From positions 5,281,001-5,345,000 of the forward strand of contig NZ_LT629693.1 of assembly GCF_900099825.1 (NCBI RefSeq): DNA of 64,000 bases. Reading direction: 5' to 3'. The translations under genes and the position numbers were made by a program. Below the pieces are notes generated by a model. It saw only the letters and a list, made by a program, of their open reading frames with translations. It was not told the DNA's origin and searched no databases. This document shows, one piece after another, positions 15,887-24,581 of this stretch; the first letter of the stretch is position 1; every line of letters begins with the position of its first letter. This stretch comes from Bradyrhizobium ottawaense (lineage in GTDB: Bacteria; Pseudomonadota; Alphaproteobacteria; Rhizobiales; Xanthobacteraceae).

Positions 15887-17176
15887 ATGAGCGAGCCGAC
15901 CGACATCGGCGAGAGTCTCGCCGCGACATCGCGACGGCGGTTTCTGCGTAAAGGTGGCGCACTGGTGGGTGGGATCGTCGTTGCGGGCGGTCTCGCCGGC
16001 AGCGAAGCAGCGGCGGCGACGGAAAATACCGACAACCTGCCGCCCAATGTCCCGGAATGGATGAAGACGCCTGGCGATCCGATGGGAAGCCAGCTTTACG
16101 GAACGCCTTCGCCCTTCGAGAAGGATGTCGTCAAGAACATCCCGAAGAACCTGCCGCAATACTTGTCGGCGTCCGGGCGGACACCGTTGCAGGATCTCGA
16201 TGGCATCATCACGCCGAATGGACTGTTCTATGAACGCCATCACGGTGGCGTTCCCGCCATCGATCCGGAGCAACATCGGCTGATGCTCCACGGCCTCGTC
16301 GACAAGCCGTTGATCTTTACCATGGAGGATATCCGGCGCTTTCCTTCCCAGTCGCACATCTATTTCCTCGAATGCTCTGGCAACCCCGGCTACAAGAAAC
16401 CCTACGGCAAAACGGCGTCCGACCTCGTCGGCCTCCTGAGCTGTGCGGAATGGACCGGCGTGAGCCTCAAGCTGGTTTTGCAGGAAGCAGGATTGCAGGC
16501 GGGGGCAAAATGGGTGATCGCCGAAGGCGCCGATGCCGCCGCAGTGACGCGCAGCATTCCGATCGAAAAATGTCTCGAAGACGCGATGCTGGTGTACAGC
16601 CAGAACGGCGAGCGGCTGCGCCCGCAACAAGGCTATCCGCTGCGGCTGTTGTTGCCCGGATTCGAAGGCAACATGAGCATCAAATGGCTGCGACGCCTGC
16701 ATGTCGCCGCCGAGCCCTCGTATTCGCGCGAGGAGACCTCGAAATACACGGATCTGATGCCGGACGGCTCGGCGCGTGAGTTCACGTTTTTCATGGAAGC
16801 GAAATCCATTATCACGCGCCCTTCGGGCGGTCAGCGGCTGACCTCACCCGGGTTCCATGAGATCAGCGGTATCGCCTGGAGCGGCCGCGGCAAGATCGGG
16901 CGTGTCGATGTCTCGGTCGATGATGGCAAGAGCTGGCAGGAGGCGCAGTTGCAGGAACCGGTGCTGACCCGGGCGCTGACCCGCTTCAGGCTGCCGTGGC
17001 ATTGGGACGGCCAGCCTGCCGTCATTCAAAGCCGTGCAATTGATCAAACCGGTTACGTCCAGCCGACGCTGGCCGAGCTTCTCGCGGTTCGTGGCGAGAA
17101 TTATTTTTACCACAACAACGCGATCTGGCCCTGGCGGATCTCGGCGGGCGGTGAGGTGACCAATGCCAATGCGTGA
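15887..17176 (+). CDS. soxC: Sulfite dehydrogenase molybdenum subunit, SoxC-like
   Basis: This 429-aa periplasmic enzyme of the sulfite oxidase family oxidises sulfite, or sulfane sulfur in the Sox cycle, at a mono-molybdopterin centre. A twin-arginine signal (SRRRFLRKGG, residues 15-24) directs folded export. The molybdenum-ligand cysteine is Cys163 in YFLECSGN. The C-terminal dimerisation domain shows IAWSGRGKIGRVDVSVDDGKSW. The gene overlaps soxD by 14 bp. No soxA, soxB, soxX, soxY or soxZ is in the window, so the pair probably works as a stand-alone sulfite dehydrogenase rather than in a full thiosulfate pathway. Confidence 0.88.
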   Translation: MSEPTDIGESLAATSRRRFLRKGGALVGGIVVAGGLAGSEAAAATENTDNLPPNVPEWMKTPGDPMGSQLYGTPSPFEKDVVKNIPKNLPQYLSASGRTPLQDLDGIITPNGLFYERHHGGVPAIDPEQHRLMLHGLVDKPLIFTMEDIRRFPSQSHIYFLECSGNPGYKKPYGKTASDLVGLLSCAEWTGVSLKLVLQEAGLQAGAKWVIAEGADAAAVTRSIPIEKCLEDAMLVYSQNGERLRPQQGYPLRLLLPGFEGNMSIKWLRRLHVAAEPSYSREETSKYTDLMPDGSAREFTFFMEAKSIITRPSGGQRLTSPGFHEISGIAWSGRGKIGRVDVSVDDGKSWQEAQLQEPVLTRALTRFRLPWHWDGQPAVIQSRAIDQTGYVQPTLAELLAVRGENYFYHNNAIWPWRISAGGEVTNANA

Positions 17177-17726
17177 GCTTCGCATCGCAGCGTTCGCCGT
17201 GTTTGCACTGGCATGTGCGGCACCCGCGCAAGCGCAGAGCCCTTACGGCATCGGGCGGGCTGCGACGCCGGCGGAGATCGCGGGCTGGAATATCGATGTC
17301 GATCGCGACGGCAACAACCTTCCGCCAGGAAGCGGTACCGTCAATCACGGCCGCGAAGTCTTTGATCAGCAATGCGCGGCTTGTCACGGCGCAAAAGGTG
17401 AGGGTAGTGTTGGTGATCGGCTTGTCGGCGGGCAGGGCACACTCGCTACGCCAAACCCGGTGAGGACCGTCGGCAGCTACTGGCCATACGCCCCAACATT
17501 ATTCGATTATATCCGCCGGGCCATGCCGCAGAACGCGCCGCAATCGCTTGGCAGCGAAGATGTCTACGCGGTCTCGGCTTACATCCTCTACCTGAACGGC
17601 CTGCTGCCCGCTGAGGCGACCCTCGACGCCAGGTCGCTGAGCGCGATCAAGATGCCGAACCGAAATATGTTCTCTGGTGATTCCCGGCCCGACGTCAAAA
17701 ATCCGGCATGTATGACGAACTGCTGA
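17163..17726 (+). CDS. soxD: Cytochrome c subunit of the sulfite dehydrogenase, SoxD-like
   Basis: The 187-aa protein has a signal peptide (AFAVFALACAAPAQAQ) and one class I c-type haem motif CAACH, with a likely Met axial ligand in RRAMPQNAPQSL. It is shorter than the diheme SoxD of Paracoccus and matches the single-haem form found with SoxC in rhizobia. It should take electrons from the SoxC-like molybdenum subunit. Its ATG lies inside the end of soxC (14-bp overlap), so synthesis is coupled. Two further cysteines at the extreme C-terminus (ACMTNC) are unusual and could form a disulfide. Confidence 0.85.
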   Translation: MPMRELRIAAFAVFALACAAPAQAQSPYGIGRAATPAEIAGWNIDVDRDGNNLPPGSGTVNHGREVFDQQCAACHGAKGEGSVGDRLVGGQGTLATPNPVRTVGSYWPYAPTLFDYIRRAMPQNAPQSLGSEDVYAVSAYILYLNGLLPAEATLDARSLSAIKMPNRNMFSGDSRPDVKNPACMTNC

Positions 17727-17754
17727 GAAAACGGGAGAGAGATCCGCTGGGTCC

Positions 17755-17796
17755 GTTATTGGCTCCGCTTTAGAACGCCGCACTCCAATTTAGTTG
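17755..17796 (+). promoter_or_regulatory. Shared palindrome copy G (half-sites), between soxD and the MATE gene
   Basis: Right half-sites TTTAG lie at 17769-17773 and 17789-17793, again exactly 20 bp apart; the second reads ACTCCAATTTAGTTG. The left halves are degenerate. No gene starts downstream on the plus strand, so this copy is an orphan or serves an unseen transcript. Confidence 0.35.
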
Positions 17797-17851
17797 GGAG
17801 CAGGCAGCGCATCGCGACCCAGGGGAGATTGAATTTCCTGGGGAAGCAGCG

Positions 17852-19276
17852 TCACTCATAGCCTGAGCGGTTAATCAGCGGTGGCAATGCGAACAGGCCG
17901 AAAGCCACCATTCCCAGTGCCACGGCAATGAAATTCCAGGTGACGTCGGCCTTGAGCCAGACCACCACGAAGCCGCCGAGCACCGCGATAGCGGCCCTGA
18001 GCAATGCGGCGAGGACTGAGGCCTCCATGCGCCTGGTCGCCTGTCCGACGCAGTACAAAGCATAGCCGATCCCGAAGAATCCAAAGAACGGCCCGACGCG
18101 GTGCAGGTATTCTGCGCCGACTTGCAGGACGGATGGATCCTGGCTGAACAGTCCGATCCATGCTTTCGGAAAGGCAGCGGCAGTCAGTCCAATCGATTCA
18201 GTCAGGGCGAAGGCCATCAACACGCCGATCCAGGACGCCTTTACGGCTCGTTCTACCTGACCGGCGCCGAGGTTCGCGCTGATTACGATTCCAACCGGGC
18301 CGCCGACACCGTAGGCGAGCGGCACCAGAAGAAATTCGAGCCGCGAGCCCGCACCATAGCCGGCCAAAGCCTCGACGCCGCCCGTTGCCACATAGGCCGT
18401 GACGATCGCGAGCGTCAGATTCGTGGTGGAGGAGACGACGGCCGACATACCGCCGACACGGAGAATGGCGAGCGCCGGCACCAGCGAAAGCCTTGGCACA
18501 CGAATTGACGGCTTGAGGACGCCAAACCGGCCCCAGAGATAGGCCGCGTAGGCCAGCGTTCCCAAGGCGTAATAGGCAAGCATCGCGACCGCGCCGCCGG
18601 AGGGACCAAGACCCTGGTAGCCAAAGGCACCAAAGATCAGCGCCTGCGAAAGCGGGACAAGCATCAATCCGCCGCCACAAACCACGATCACCGGAACCTG
18701 CAAGTTGCCGGTGCCGCGAACCACCGCCATCAGGAGATTGAACAACCAGATCACCGTGGCGCCCGAAAAAATGATCAAGGAATAAGAGGCGGCGATCTCC
18801 AGAGCATTCCCGGAGACGCCCATGTGCGCGTAAAGGGTTGGGCCCAACGCAACCATGACGGCCGTCGTCGCAAGGCCGAGCGGAACGCCCAGCAGGACGG
18901 CGTACCAGGCGTATTCGCTGGCTTCCCCGATCCGGCCGGCCCCGAGGACACGTGCAACGGTCGTGACGATGCCGCCGCCGAGCGCGCCTTGCGCTATGGC
19001 GACCACCAGCGAAACCAGCGGAAACACCGCCGAGACACCGGCCAGGGCATCAACGCCGGTTCGCGATACGAAATAGACCTCCAGCAATCCGATGAGAATC
19101 TGGACGATCATCACCGTGGAGTTGGGCACTGCAAGCCGCAGGATCGTGGGCGCGATCGGCTTCGCCAGCAGCATGTGGGTGCGGGCATCTGCTTCTAAGG
19201 GACGGGCGCGAGCCTTGCTGCACGCTTCGTCCAGCGGCTTGCGCGCTTGAGGTGACAGGACGCAGGAAGCTTGCAT
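17852..19276 (-). CDS. MATE family efflux transporter
   Basis: The 474-aa product has the twelve hydrophobic segments of the MatE fold in two halves, beginning with APTILRLAVPNSTVMIVQILIGLLEVYFVSRTGVDALAGVSAVFPL. MATE proteins export cationic drugs or metabolites using a proton or sodium gradient. The Met at 19276 has GGAG 8 nt upstream; the frame extends to 19306 without a better site. About 35 polar residues precede the first helix, longer than usual. It is divergent from a GcvA-type LysR gene across a short region with a T-N11-A palindrome, so that regulator probably controls it. Confidence 0.88.
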   Translation of the reverse strand: MQASCVLSPQARKPLDEACSKARARPLEADARTHMLLAKPIAPTILRLAVPNSTVMIVQILIGLLEVYFVSRTGVDALAGVSAVFPLVSLVVAIAQGALGGGIVTTVARVLGAGRIGEASEYAWYAVLLGVPLGLATTAVMVALGPTLYAHMGVSGNALEIAASYSLIIFSGATVIWLFNLLMAVVRGTGNLQVPVIVVCGGGLMLVPLSQALIFGAFGYQGLGPSGGAVAMLAYYALGTLAYAAYLWGRFGVLKPSIRVPRLSLVPALAILRVGGMSAVVSSTTNLTLAIVTAYVATGGVEALAGYGAGSRLEFLLVPLAYGVGGPVGIVISANLGAGQVERAVKASWIGVLMAFALTESIGLTAAAFPKAWIGLFSQDPSVLQVGAEYLHRVGPFFGFFGIGYALYCVGQATRRMEASVLAALLRAAIAVLGGFVVVWLKADVTWNFIAVALGMVAFGLFALPPLINRSGYE

Positions 19277-19354
19277 GGCTGGTGCTCCATCTGGGAGCCT
19301 GTGCAATTACTCCCGAGGCGATCGCGGATCGAACGATAAGATTTGACAGGACAT

Positions 19355-19369
19355 GTTAGCGTTCCTAAC
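19355..19369. promoter_or_regulatory. LysR-type T-N11-A box between MATE and lysR genes
   Basis: GTTAGCGTTCCTAAC is an interrupted palindrome containing T-N11-A (19356-19368), the usual LysR recognition form. It lies 10 bp before the lysR start and about 80 bp before the MATE start, in the divergent intergenic region where LysR proteins normally bind. Confidence 0.6.
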
Positions 19370-19378
19370 AATTGGCGA

Positions 19379-20257
19379 ATGACGCGTTTACCGCCGCTGG
19401 AAACATTGCGGGTGTTCGAGGTAGCTTGCCGACACGGCAGCTACTCCGAGGCGGCGCGCGAGCTGCACGTGACGCACAGCGCTGTCAGTCAGCGCATAAG
19501 ACAATTGGAGGAAGAGCTCGGCCTCACGCTGTTCGAGCGGCAGGGCAATCGAATGGTGCCCACGCCGAGCGGGCTTAGATTGCAGGCAGGCGTCAAAGGC
19601 GCGTTTTCGGAATTGAACGCAGCGCTCGGCAACATCGGGACTCGCCGGACCGAGGCAGAAATCACCGTAAGCCTGCTGCCGGTCATGGCGGCGCGCTGGC
19701 TGGTTCCGCGCCTGCCTCGTTTCACGATCCGTTATCCGCGCATCAATCTGCACATCAAAACGGGTCAGTCGCTGGCCAATTTCAAATCCGACGGCGTCGA
19801 CATCGCGATCCGGTTCGGCGCGGGCGATTGGAAGGGCCTGCGGGCCATCAAGCTTCTTGATGAAGAGCTTTTTCCGGTATGCAGCCCGAGCCTCAACGAC
19901 GGGCGGTTGCCGAAGGACCCTGCATCGATGTTATCGAAGCCGTTGTTGATCGACCGCAATGTGTCGTGGCGCGCCTGGTTCAGGTCTGCCGGTGTGACGC
20001 TTGATCGCGATATCGCAGGGACCTCCTTCACCGATACCAACGCGCTGATGGAAGCCGCCGTGGCAGGGCAGGGGATTGCGCTCGGCCGCCTCTCGTTCAC
20101 GCGATCGGATATCCTGGCGGGAAAGCTGGTTCGCTTGTCCGAACACAGCCTGCGTCTTGCTCACGCTCACTATGCGGTTTACCCGATCTCTTCCGAGTCC
20201 AACCCGGCGCTGGTCGCTTTCCGGGACTGGTTGATCGAAGAAGCCCGACGCATTTAG
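19379..20257 (+). CDS. LysR-family regulator, GcvA-like
   Basis: The 292-aa product begins MTRLPPLETLRVFEVACRHGS, typical of the GcvA branch, followed by the helix-turn-helix (SYSEAARELHVTHSAVSQRIRQLEEELG) and a periplasmic-binding-like effector domain from about residue 90. The Met at 19379 was chosen over 19343 because it matches the family start. The gene is divergent from the MATE exporter and is the likely controller of it. Its stop overlaps the convergent LysR gene by 4 bp. Confidence 0.88.
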   Translation: MTRLPPLETLRVFEVACRHGSYSEAARELHVTHSAVSQRIRQLEEELGLTLFERQGNRMVPTPSGLRLQAGVKGAFSELNAALGNIGTRRTEAEITVSLLPVMAARWLVPRLPRFTIRYPRINLHIKTGQSLANFKSDGVDIAIRFGAGDWKGLRAIKLLDEELFPVCSPSLNDGRLPKDPASMLSKPLLIDRNVSWRAWFRSAGVTLDRDIAGTSFTDTNALMEAAVAGQGIALGRLSFTRSDILAGKLVRLSEHSLRLAHAHYAVYPISSESNPALVAFRDWLIEEARRI

Positions 20258-21141
20258 GAAGTCCCGGCAAGCTTGCCGATCCTGGAAAGCAGCAGCTTCA
20301 GGACCGGCGACTTGTTCGCCTTGTGGTAGGCGAGAACCAGGTCGAGCGTCGGTACTTCTCCCTGCACCGGACGTGTGGCTATTGATTCCGGCAGATAGTT
20401 CCTCGTGTAAGCCGGCAACAGCATAACCGCGCGCGTCGACGTGATCATCGATATCGCATGGACGACATTGTGCACTTCGTGCTCCGGCTTGAGATCGATG
20501 CCGGCCCGGTTGAAATACTCCAGCACGACACGGCGGACCGCGGGGGCAGCCTTGGAAGGAAGCAGGAAAGCTTCCTTTGCGATCTCCTGCGGCGCCACCG
20601 CTGTAAGCGAAGCCAGGCGGTGGTCGGCCGGAAAAGCAAGAATCAGCGGGTCGGTGCGGACGCGCCGGTAGATCAAATCTTCCATATGCTCTTCCGGCCG
20701 GATGAAGGCGGCATCAAGCTTGCGCCGCATCAAGGTCTTGGCCAGCACCGGAGAGTAATCGCTCGACAGGCGGATTTCGATGCCGGGAAATTCATCGCGA
20801 AGGACGCGTTCCACCTCCGGCAACAAGCCGATTTCGGCTCCCGACATAAAGCCAAGGGCAAATACCGGTCGCGCCGGCTGGGCGGCACGCAGCGCCGCTT
20901 CCTTGGCGGCTTCTGCCTGAACCAGCGCCATTCGTGCATGGTCCAGAAAAGCCTTTCCGGCCGACGTCAGCTCAACACCCTGCGCGCTGCGATGCATCAG
21001 CTGAACGCCGACTTCCTCTTCGAGATCCCGGATTTGCCGGCTCAGCGACGGCTGCGAGGTGTGCAGCTTCTGCTCGGCGGCAACGGTCAAGCTGCCGGCG
21101 TCGGCCACGGCGACGAAGTAGCGGAGGTGCCGGAGCTCCAT
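20254..21141 (-). CDS. LysR-family regulator
   Basis: The 295-aa product has the N-terminal helix-turn-helix MELRHLRYFVAVADAGSLTVAAEQKLHTSQPSLSRQIRDLEEEVG and a two-lobed effector domain (LPEVERVLRDEFPGIEIRLSS, LDAAFIRPEEH). It resembles the branch of regulators that control aromatic-acid or stress genes, but no effector can be named. ATG 21141 has GGGAGG 6 nt upstream. The divergent gene at 21285 is a possible target. It is convergent with the GcvA-like gene. Confidence 0.87.
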   Translation of the reverse strand: MELRHLRYFVAVADAGSLTVAAEQKLHTSQPSLSRQIRDLEEEVGVQLMHRSAQGVELTSAGKAFLDHARMALVQAEAAKEAALRAAQPARPVFALGFMSGAEIGLLPEVERVLRDEFPGIEIRLSSDYSPVLAKTLMRRKLDAAFIRPEEHMEDLIYRRVRTDPLILAFPADHRLASLTAVAPQEIAKEAFLLPSKAAPAVRRVVLEYFNRAGIDLKPEHEVHNVVHAISMITSTRAVMLLPAYTRNYLPESIATRPVQGEVPTLDLVLAYHKANKSPVLKLLLSRIGKLAGTS

Positions 21142-21284
21142 TCCAACCTCCCATATCCCACAGGCATGGGGCCAGCTTACAAAGTCTTTTTCAGGCAGGC
21201 CAGCGACTCCTATAGCAGAAGGGCGCTGTACGCGGGGGCCTGCCCGCCAGGCAGGGCGTATCCCGATCCAGACAAGATGAAGGC

Positions 21285-21962
21285 ATGCGCATGCGCAAAG
21301 GCATCAAGGCGTCGCTGTTGTTCCTCCTGGCGGTGACAGCCATTGGCGAAGCCGCCGCGCAGTCCCCCACCCAACCGAAGGCAAGCGCCATGGAAACAGA
21401 CGTCACGAAGATCAAGCAGGCCTTGCTCGGCAACTGGGAGAGCATTGCGCCTGAGGTCCGGCCAAGCGCAGCCAAGAATGCGGACGGCTCGCTCAAGCCG
21501 TTCTACTTGAAGCGCGCTTTCAAATATCTGCCGTCTGACCGGTTCGAGCTCGAGATCATCAATTCGGCGGACCCTTACGGTGCGGTGCCGCTCGCCCGCC
21601 TCAAGATTGGCGGGCACGTGCTGTGGCAGGGCGCTCACCCGATCGCGCCGGGTGCGCAGAAGGTCGACTTCATTGCCGATGAGGCCTACGAGGTCACGCC
21701 GCTCGCGGCGGGATTTGCCGACGTGCTCAACAAGGTCGCCTCGGCGGGATACGCGCCCTGGGCCGTCAACGCGTCCCAGAGCATCTTCGGAAAGACGTTT
21801 GTCCCCTTTGCCCTGAAGGAAGGGACGAATTTCATGGAGTACGACCTCGTCTACCTCGGGGGCGACCTGCTGTTCTGGGGCGCCCGCAACATCGACGGCC
21901 GTGGCTTCGATACCGAGCAGAACCGGCCCACAAACCTGCAAATCCCGCTGATCCGCAAATAG
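21285..21962 (+). CDS. Exported protein of unknown function
   Basis: The 225-aa product has a signal peptide (ASLLFLLAVTAIGEAAAQS). The mature part contains LLGNWESIAPEVRPS, a lipocalin- or APCDD1-like opening (a chain around GxWxS), then alternating beta-strand pattern to the end (YDLVYLGGDLLFWGARNIDGRGFDTEQNRPTNLQIPL). A beta-barrel ligand-binding protein is possible, but this is weak. It is divergent from the LysR gene at 20254-21141 and followed after 59 bp by an SDR gene in the same direction, so the two may be co-transcribed. Confidence 0.7.
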   Translation: MRMRKGIKASLLFLLAVTAIGEAAAQSPTQPKASAMETDVTKIKQALLGNWESIAPEVRPSAAKNADGSLKPFYLKRAFKYLPSDRFELEIINSADPYGAVPLARLKIGGHVLWQGAHPIAPGAQKVDFIADEAYEVTPLAAGFADVLNKVASAGYAPWAVNASQSIFGKTFVPFALKEGTNFMEYDLVYLGGDLLFWGARNIDGRGFDTEQNRPTNLQIPLIRK

Positions 21963-22021
21963 TGCAAGCGTGATAAATTGATCTTGCGAAAGTGACTTGA
22001 TCCCTTGAGCAAGGTGCTTCC

Positions 22022-22927
22022 ATGGCGACACAGGCTGAAATCCCTTCGCAGCTCGGCAAGACCGCCGTTGTCACGGGGGCGACGGGTGGTCTCGGCTACG
22101 AGACGGCCCTGGCCCTGACCAGGGCCGGTGCAGAAGTCATTCTGGCCGGCCGCGACGGCAACAAGGGGCGGTTGGCTATCGAGAAGATCAGCCGCGAGGT
22201 GATCGGCGCCAAAACAAGCTACGAACATCTGGATCTGGCCAACCTCGCATCGATCGCTGACTTCGCGCAGCGGATGCAAACCCGGCAGTCGCTTGATCTC
22301 CTGATCAACAATGCCGGCGTGATGGCGTTGCCCCGCCGGCAAACCACGGCGGATGGCTTTGAGATGCAGTTCGGAACGAACTATCTCGGTCACTTCGCCC
22401 TCACGGCCCGGCTGATGCCGCTGTTGCGCGGGGCGAGCGGACCAAGGGTCGTCAGCGTCAGCAGCCTGGCGCACCGAACCGGGCTGATCGATTTCAACGA
22501 TCTGCAGGGCACTCGCCTGTATTCGCCGTGGAAGGCCTATGGGCAATCCAAGCTCGCATGCCTGATATTCGCGCTCGAATTGCAACGACGCAGTGACGCG
22601 GCGGGCTGGAATCTGACCAGCAACGCGGCCCATCCCGGATTTTCCCGCACCAACCTGTTCGCGGGCGGCCCCGGCGGCCTGATTTCCCTTGCGACCGATT
22701 TCGCAGCGCCGCTGTTCGGTCAATCCGCGGCTGACGGCGCGAGGCCGATCCTGTTCGCGGCGACAAGCCCGGAGGCAAAGCAGGGGAGGTATTACGGACC
22801 CGGAGGATTTAGCGAGCTGAGAGGGTCGCCGGCGCCCGCGCTGATCATGCCACAGGCACGAGACGCGGCAGCGGCCGCCAGACTTTGGGATGTTTCCGAG
22901 AAGCTGACGGGTACGTCATTCGAATAA
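22022..22927 (+). CDS. SDR oxidoreductase (retinol dehydrogenase-like)
   Basis: This 301-aa classical short-chain dehydrogenase has the nucleotide-binding motif TGATGGLG (residues 18-25), NNAGVM after the fourth strand, and the catalytic triad Ser (SVSSLAHRTG), Tyr and Lys (YGQSK). An Arg after the second beta strand (AGRDGNKG) favours NADP. The length and the spacing around YGQSKLACL fit the retinol-dehydrogenase or WW-oxidoreductase-like group. The substrate is unknown. It lies 59 bp after the exported-protein gene. Confidence 0.85.
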   Translation: MATQAEIPSQLGKTAVVTGATGGLGYETALALTRAGAEVILAGRDGNKGRLAIEKISREVIGAKTSYEHLDLANLASIADFAQRMQTRQSLDLLINNAGVMALPRRQTTADGFEMQFGTNYLGHFALTARLMPLLRGASGPRVVSVSSLAHRTGLIDFNDLQGTRLYSPWKAYGQSKLACLIFALELQRRSDAAGWNLTSNAAHPGFSRTNLFAGGPGGLISLATDFAAPLFGQSAADGARPILFAATSPEAKQGRYYGPGGFSELRGSPAPALIMPQARDAAAAARLWDVSEKLTGTSFE

Positions 22928-23081
22928 TGGTCGGCGGATGCAACCGCATGCAATGGTCGCGAGGAGAAATGGAATGGCCACCCCATCCAAACCAGGCAAC
23001 GGAAACAGCCTCGTCCAAACCGTCAAAGCCGTGACACAGATGTTCTAATGCATTCTTCCAGGCGCGTGCCAGACCGCCGCC

Positions 23082-24581
23082 TCACTCCGCCGCCAGCGCG
23101 TTTCCTGCTTCCTCGGCGTTAGGATCGCCCGGCGCCGTCGCCCATGCCAGTTCGACCAGTGTGACGATCCGCCGGCCGGCGCCGTCGATCTGGCAAACGA
23201 TGAGGCCCTGCTCCTCGATATAGGTCAGCAGACGCCGCGCGCGGCGCAACGAATGCGAGCCGTAAGCACGGGCGATCGCAGGGTCGCCGGGGCAGGGCCA
23301 TCCTTCCTTGGCGGCGCGGGCGATCATCATGAAGACGCCCTGCATATCCTCCGGCAGCAGCGAGGCGCGGGCCGAGACGTCTTGCCATCCGTCGTCATCC
23401 TCGGTGACATCGGAGCCCAGGCCGGCGCGGGCCCGCGTCAGCATGCGGCGAAACTCGCCGAGGTCCGGGACAGCGGCGCCCAGACCCTCGATCCGGCAGC
23501 GCACGACGAACTCCTGATACAACACCCCGATGGCCTGGAACGCCGCATTGGGTTGCTGCGTGACGGCTTGCAGAACGTGGTCCAGTTGCTCCCGCCGCTT
23601 CGCCAGTTGCTCGGCCGTGAGCGATGGCTCCGCCTCGGGACGGATCTCCGACGCTATGTTTTTTGCCGCCATCAGCTGTCCGAGCAAATCCGGCGCCGCC
23701 GATCGTCGCCGGGGCCGGTTATTCTCAGCCGGCGGTGCCGCCAGAATGATCGCGTGCGCGTCGGGTGTGGCTTCCGGCATCGGCATCAGACGCGGGATGG
23801 CGTTGCGTGGCGCAGTCTCCGTCGGGCCGATGCGCAAGCCCAGCGGCCGGCGGGAGAGCGCCGGTCCCAGCGCCATGAACTGTCCGCGCTCCAAATCGCG
23901 AAACGTCTCCGCCTGCCGCCGCTCCATGCCGAGCAGGTCGGCGGCGCGGGCCATGTCGATATCGAGGAAGGTCCGGCCCATCAGAAAATTGGACGCTTCG
24001 GCCGCGACGTTCTTGGCGAGCTTCGCCAGTCGCTGGGTGGCGATGATGCCCGCGAGCCCGCGTTTGCGCCCACGGCACATCAGGTTGGTCATGGCGCCGA
24101 GCGAGAGCTTGCGCGCTTCGTCGGTCACCTCGCCGGCGATCGCAGGCGCAAACAGCTGCGCTTCGTCCACGACCACCAGCATCGGATACCAGTGGTCGCG
24201 GGCGACCTCGAACAGCCCGTCGAGAAAGGCGGCGGCGCGCCGCATCTGGTTTTCGGCGTCGAGCCCTTCGAGATTGAGCACCGTAGAGACGCGATGGATG
24301 CGCGCCCGCTCGCCGGCCACCTGCAGGCCCTGCTCGGTGTGATCCTGCGCGTCGATCAGCAGATGGCCAAAGCGATCGGCAAGGGCGACAAAGTCGCCTT
24401 CGGGATCGATGATCGTCTGCTGCACCCAGGGAGCGCTCTGCTCCAGCAGCCGGCGCAACAGATGGGATTTGCCGGAACCTGAATTGCCCTGAACCAGCAG
24501 GCGTGTGGCCAGCAGTTCCTCGAGGTCCAGTGTCGCGGGCGCCCCTGCGGTCGTCTGCCCCATCTCGATCGCAACGGTCAT
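23082..24581 (-). CDS. HerA-like ATP-binding protein
   Basis: The 499-aa product carries Walker A GNSGSGKS (residues 32-39), Walker B MLVVVDEAQLF and an arginine-rich segment MCRGRKRGLAGIIATQRLAKLAKN, all typical of HerA/FtsK-superfamily DUF87 ATPases. The C-terminal 100 residues look like a winged helix (YGSHSLRRARRLLTYIEEQGLIVC). HerA proteins normally act with the NurA nuclease in DNA-end processing or with defence nucleases; no partner is next to it here. It stands alone between an SDR gene and an MFS gene. Its function in this lineage is unknown. Confidence 0.82.
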   Translation of the reverse strand: MTVAIEMGQTTAGAPATLDLEELLATRLLVQGNSGSGKSHLLRRLLEQSAPWVQQTIIDPEGDFVALADRFGHLLIDAQDHTEQGLQVAGERARIHRVSTVLNLEGLDAENQMRRAAAFLDGLFEVARDHWYPMLVVVDEAQLFAPAIAGEVTDEARKLSLGAMTNLMCRGRKRGLAGIIATQRLAKLAKNVAAEASNFLMGRTFLDIDMARAADLLGMERRQAETFRDLERGQFMALGPALSRRPLGLRIGPTETAPRNAIPRLMPMPEATPDAHAIILAAPPAENNRPRRRSAAPDLLGQLMAAKNIASEIRPEAEPSLTAEQLAKRREQLDHVLQAVTQQPNAAFQAIGVLYQEFVVRCRIEGLGAAVPDLGEFRRMLTRARAGLGSDVTEDDDGWQDVSARASLLPEDMQGVFMMIARAAKEGWPCPGDPAIARAYGSHSLRRARRLLTYIEEQGLIVCQIDGAGRRIVTLVELAWATAPGDPNAEEAGNALAAE

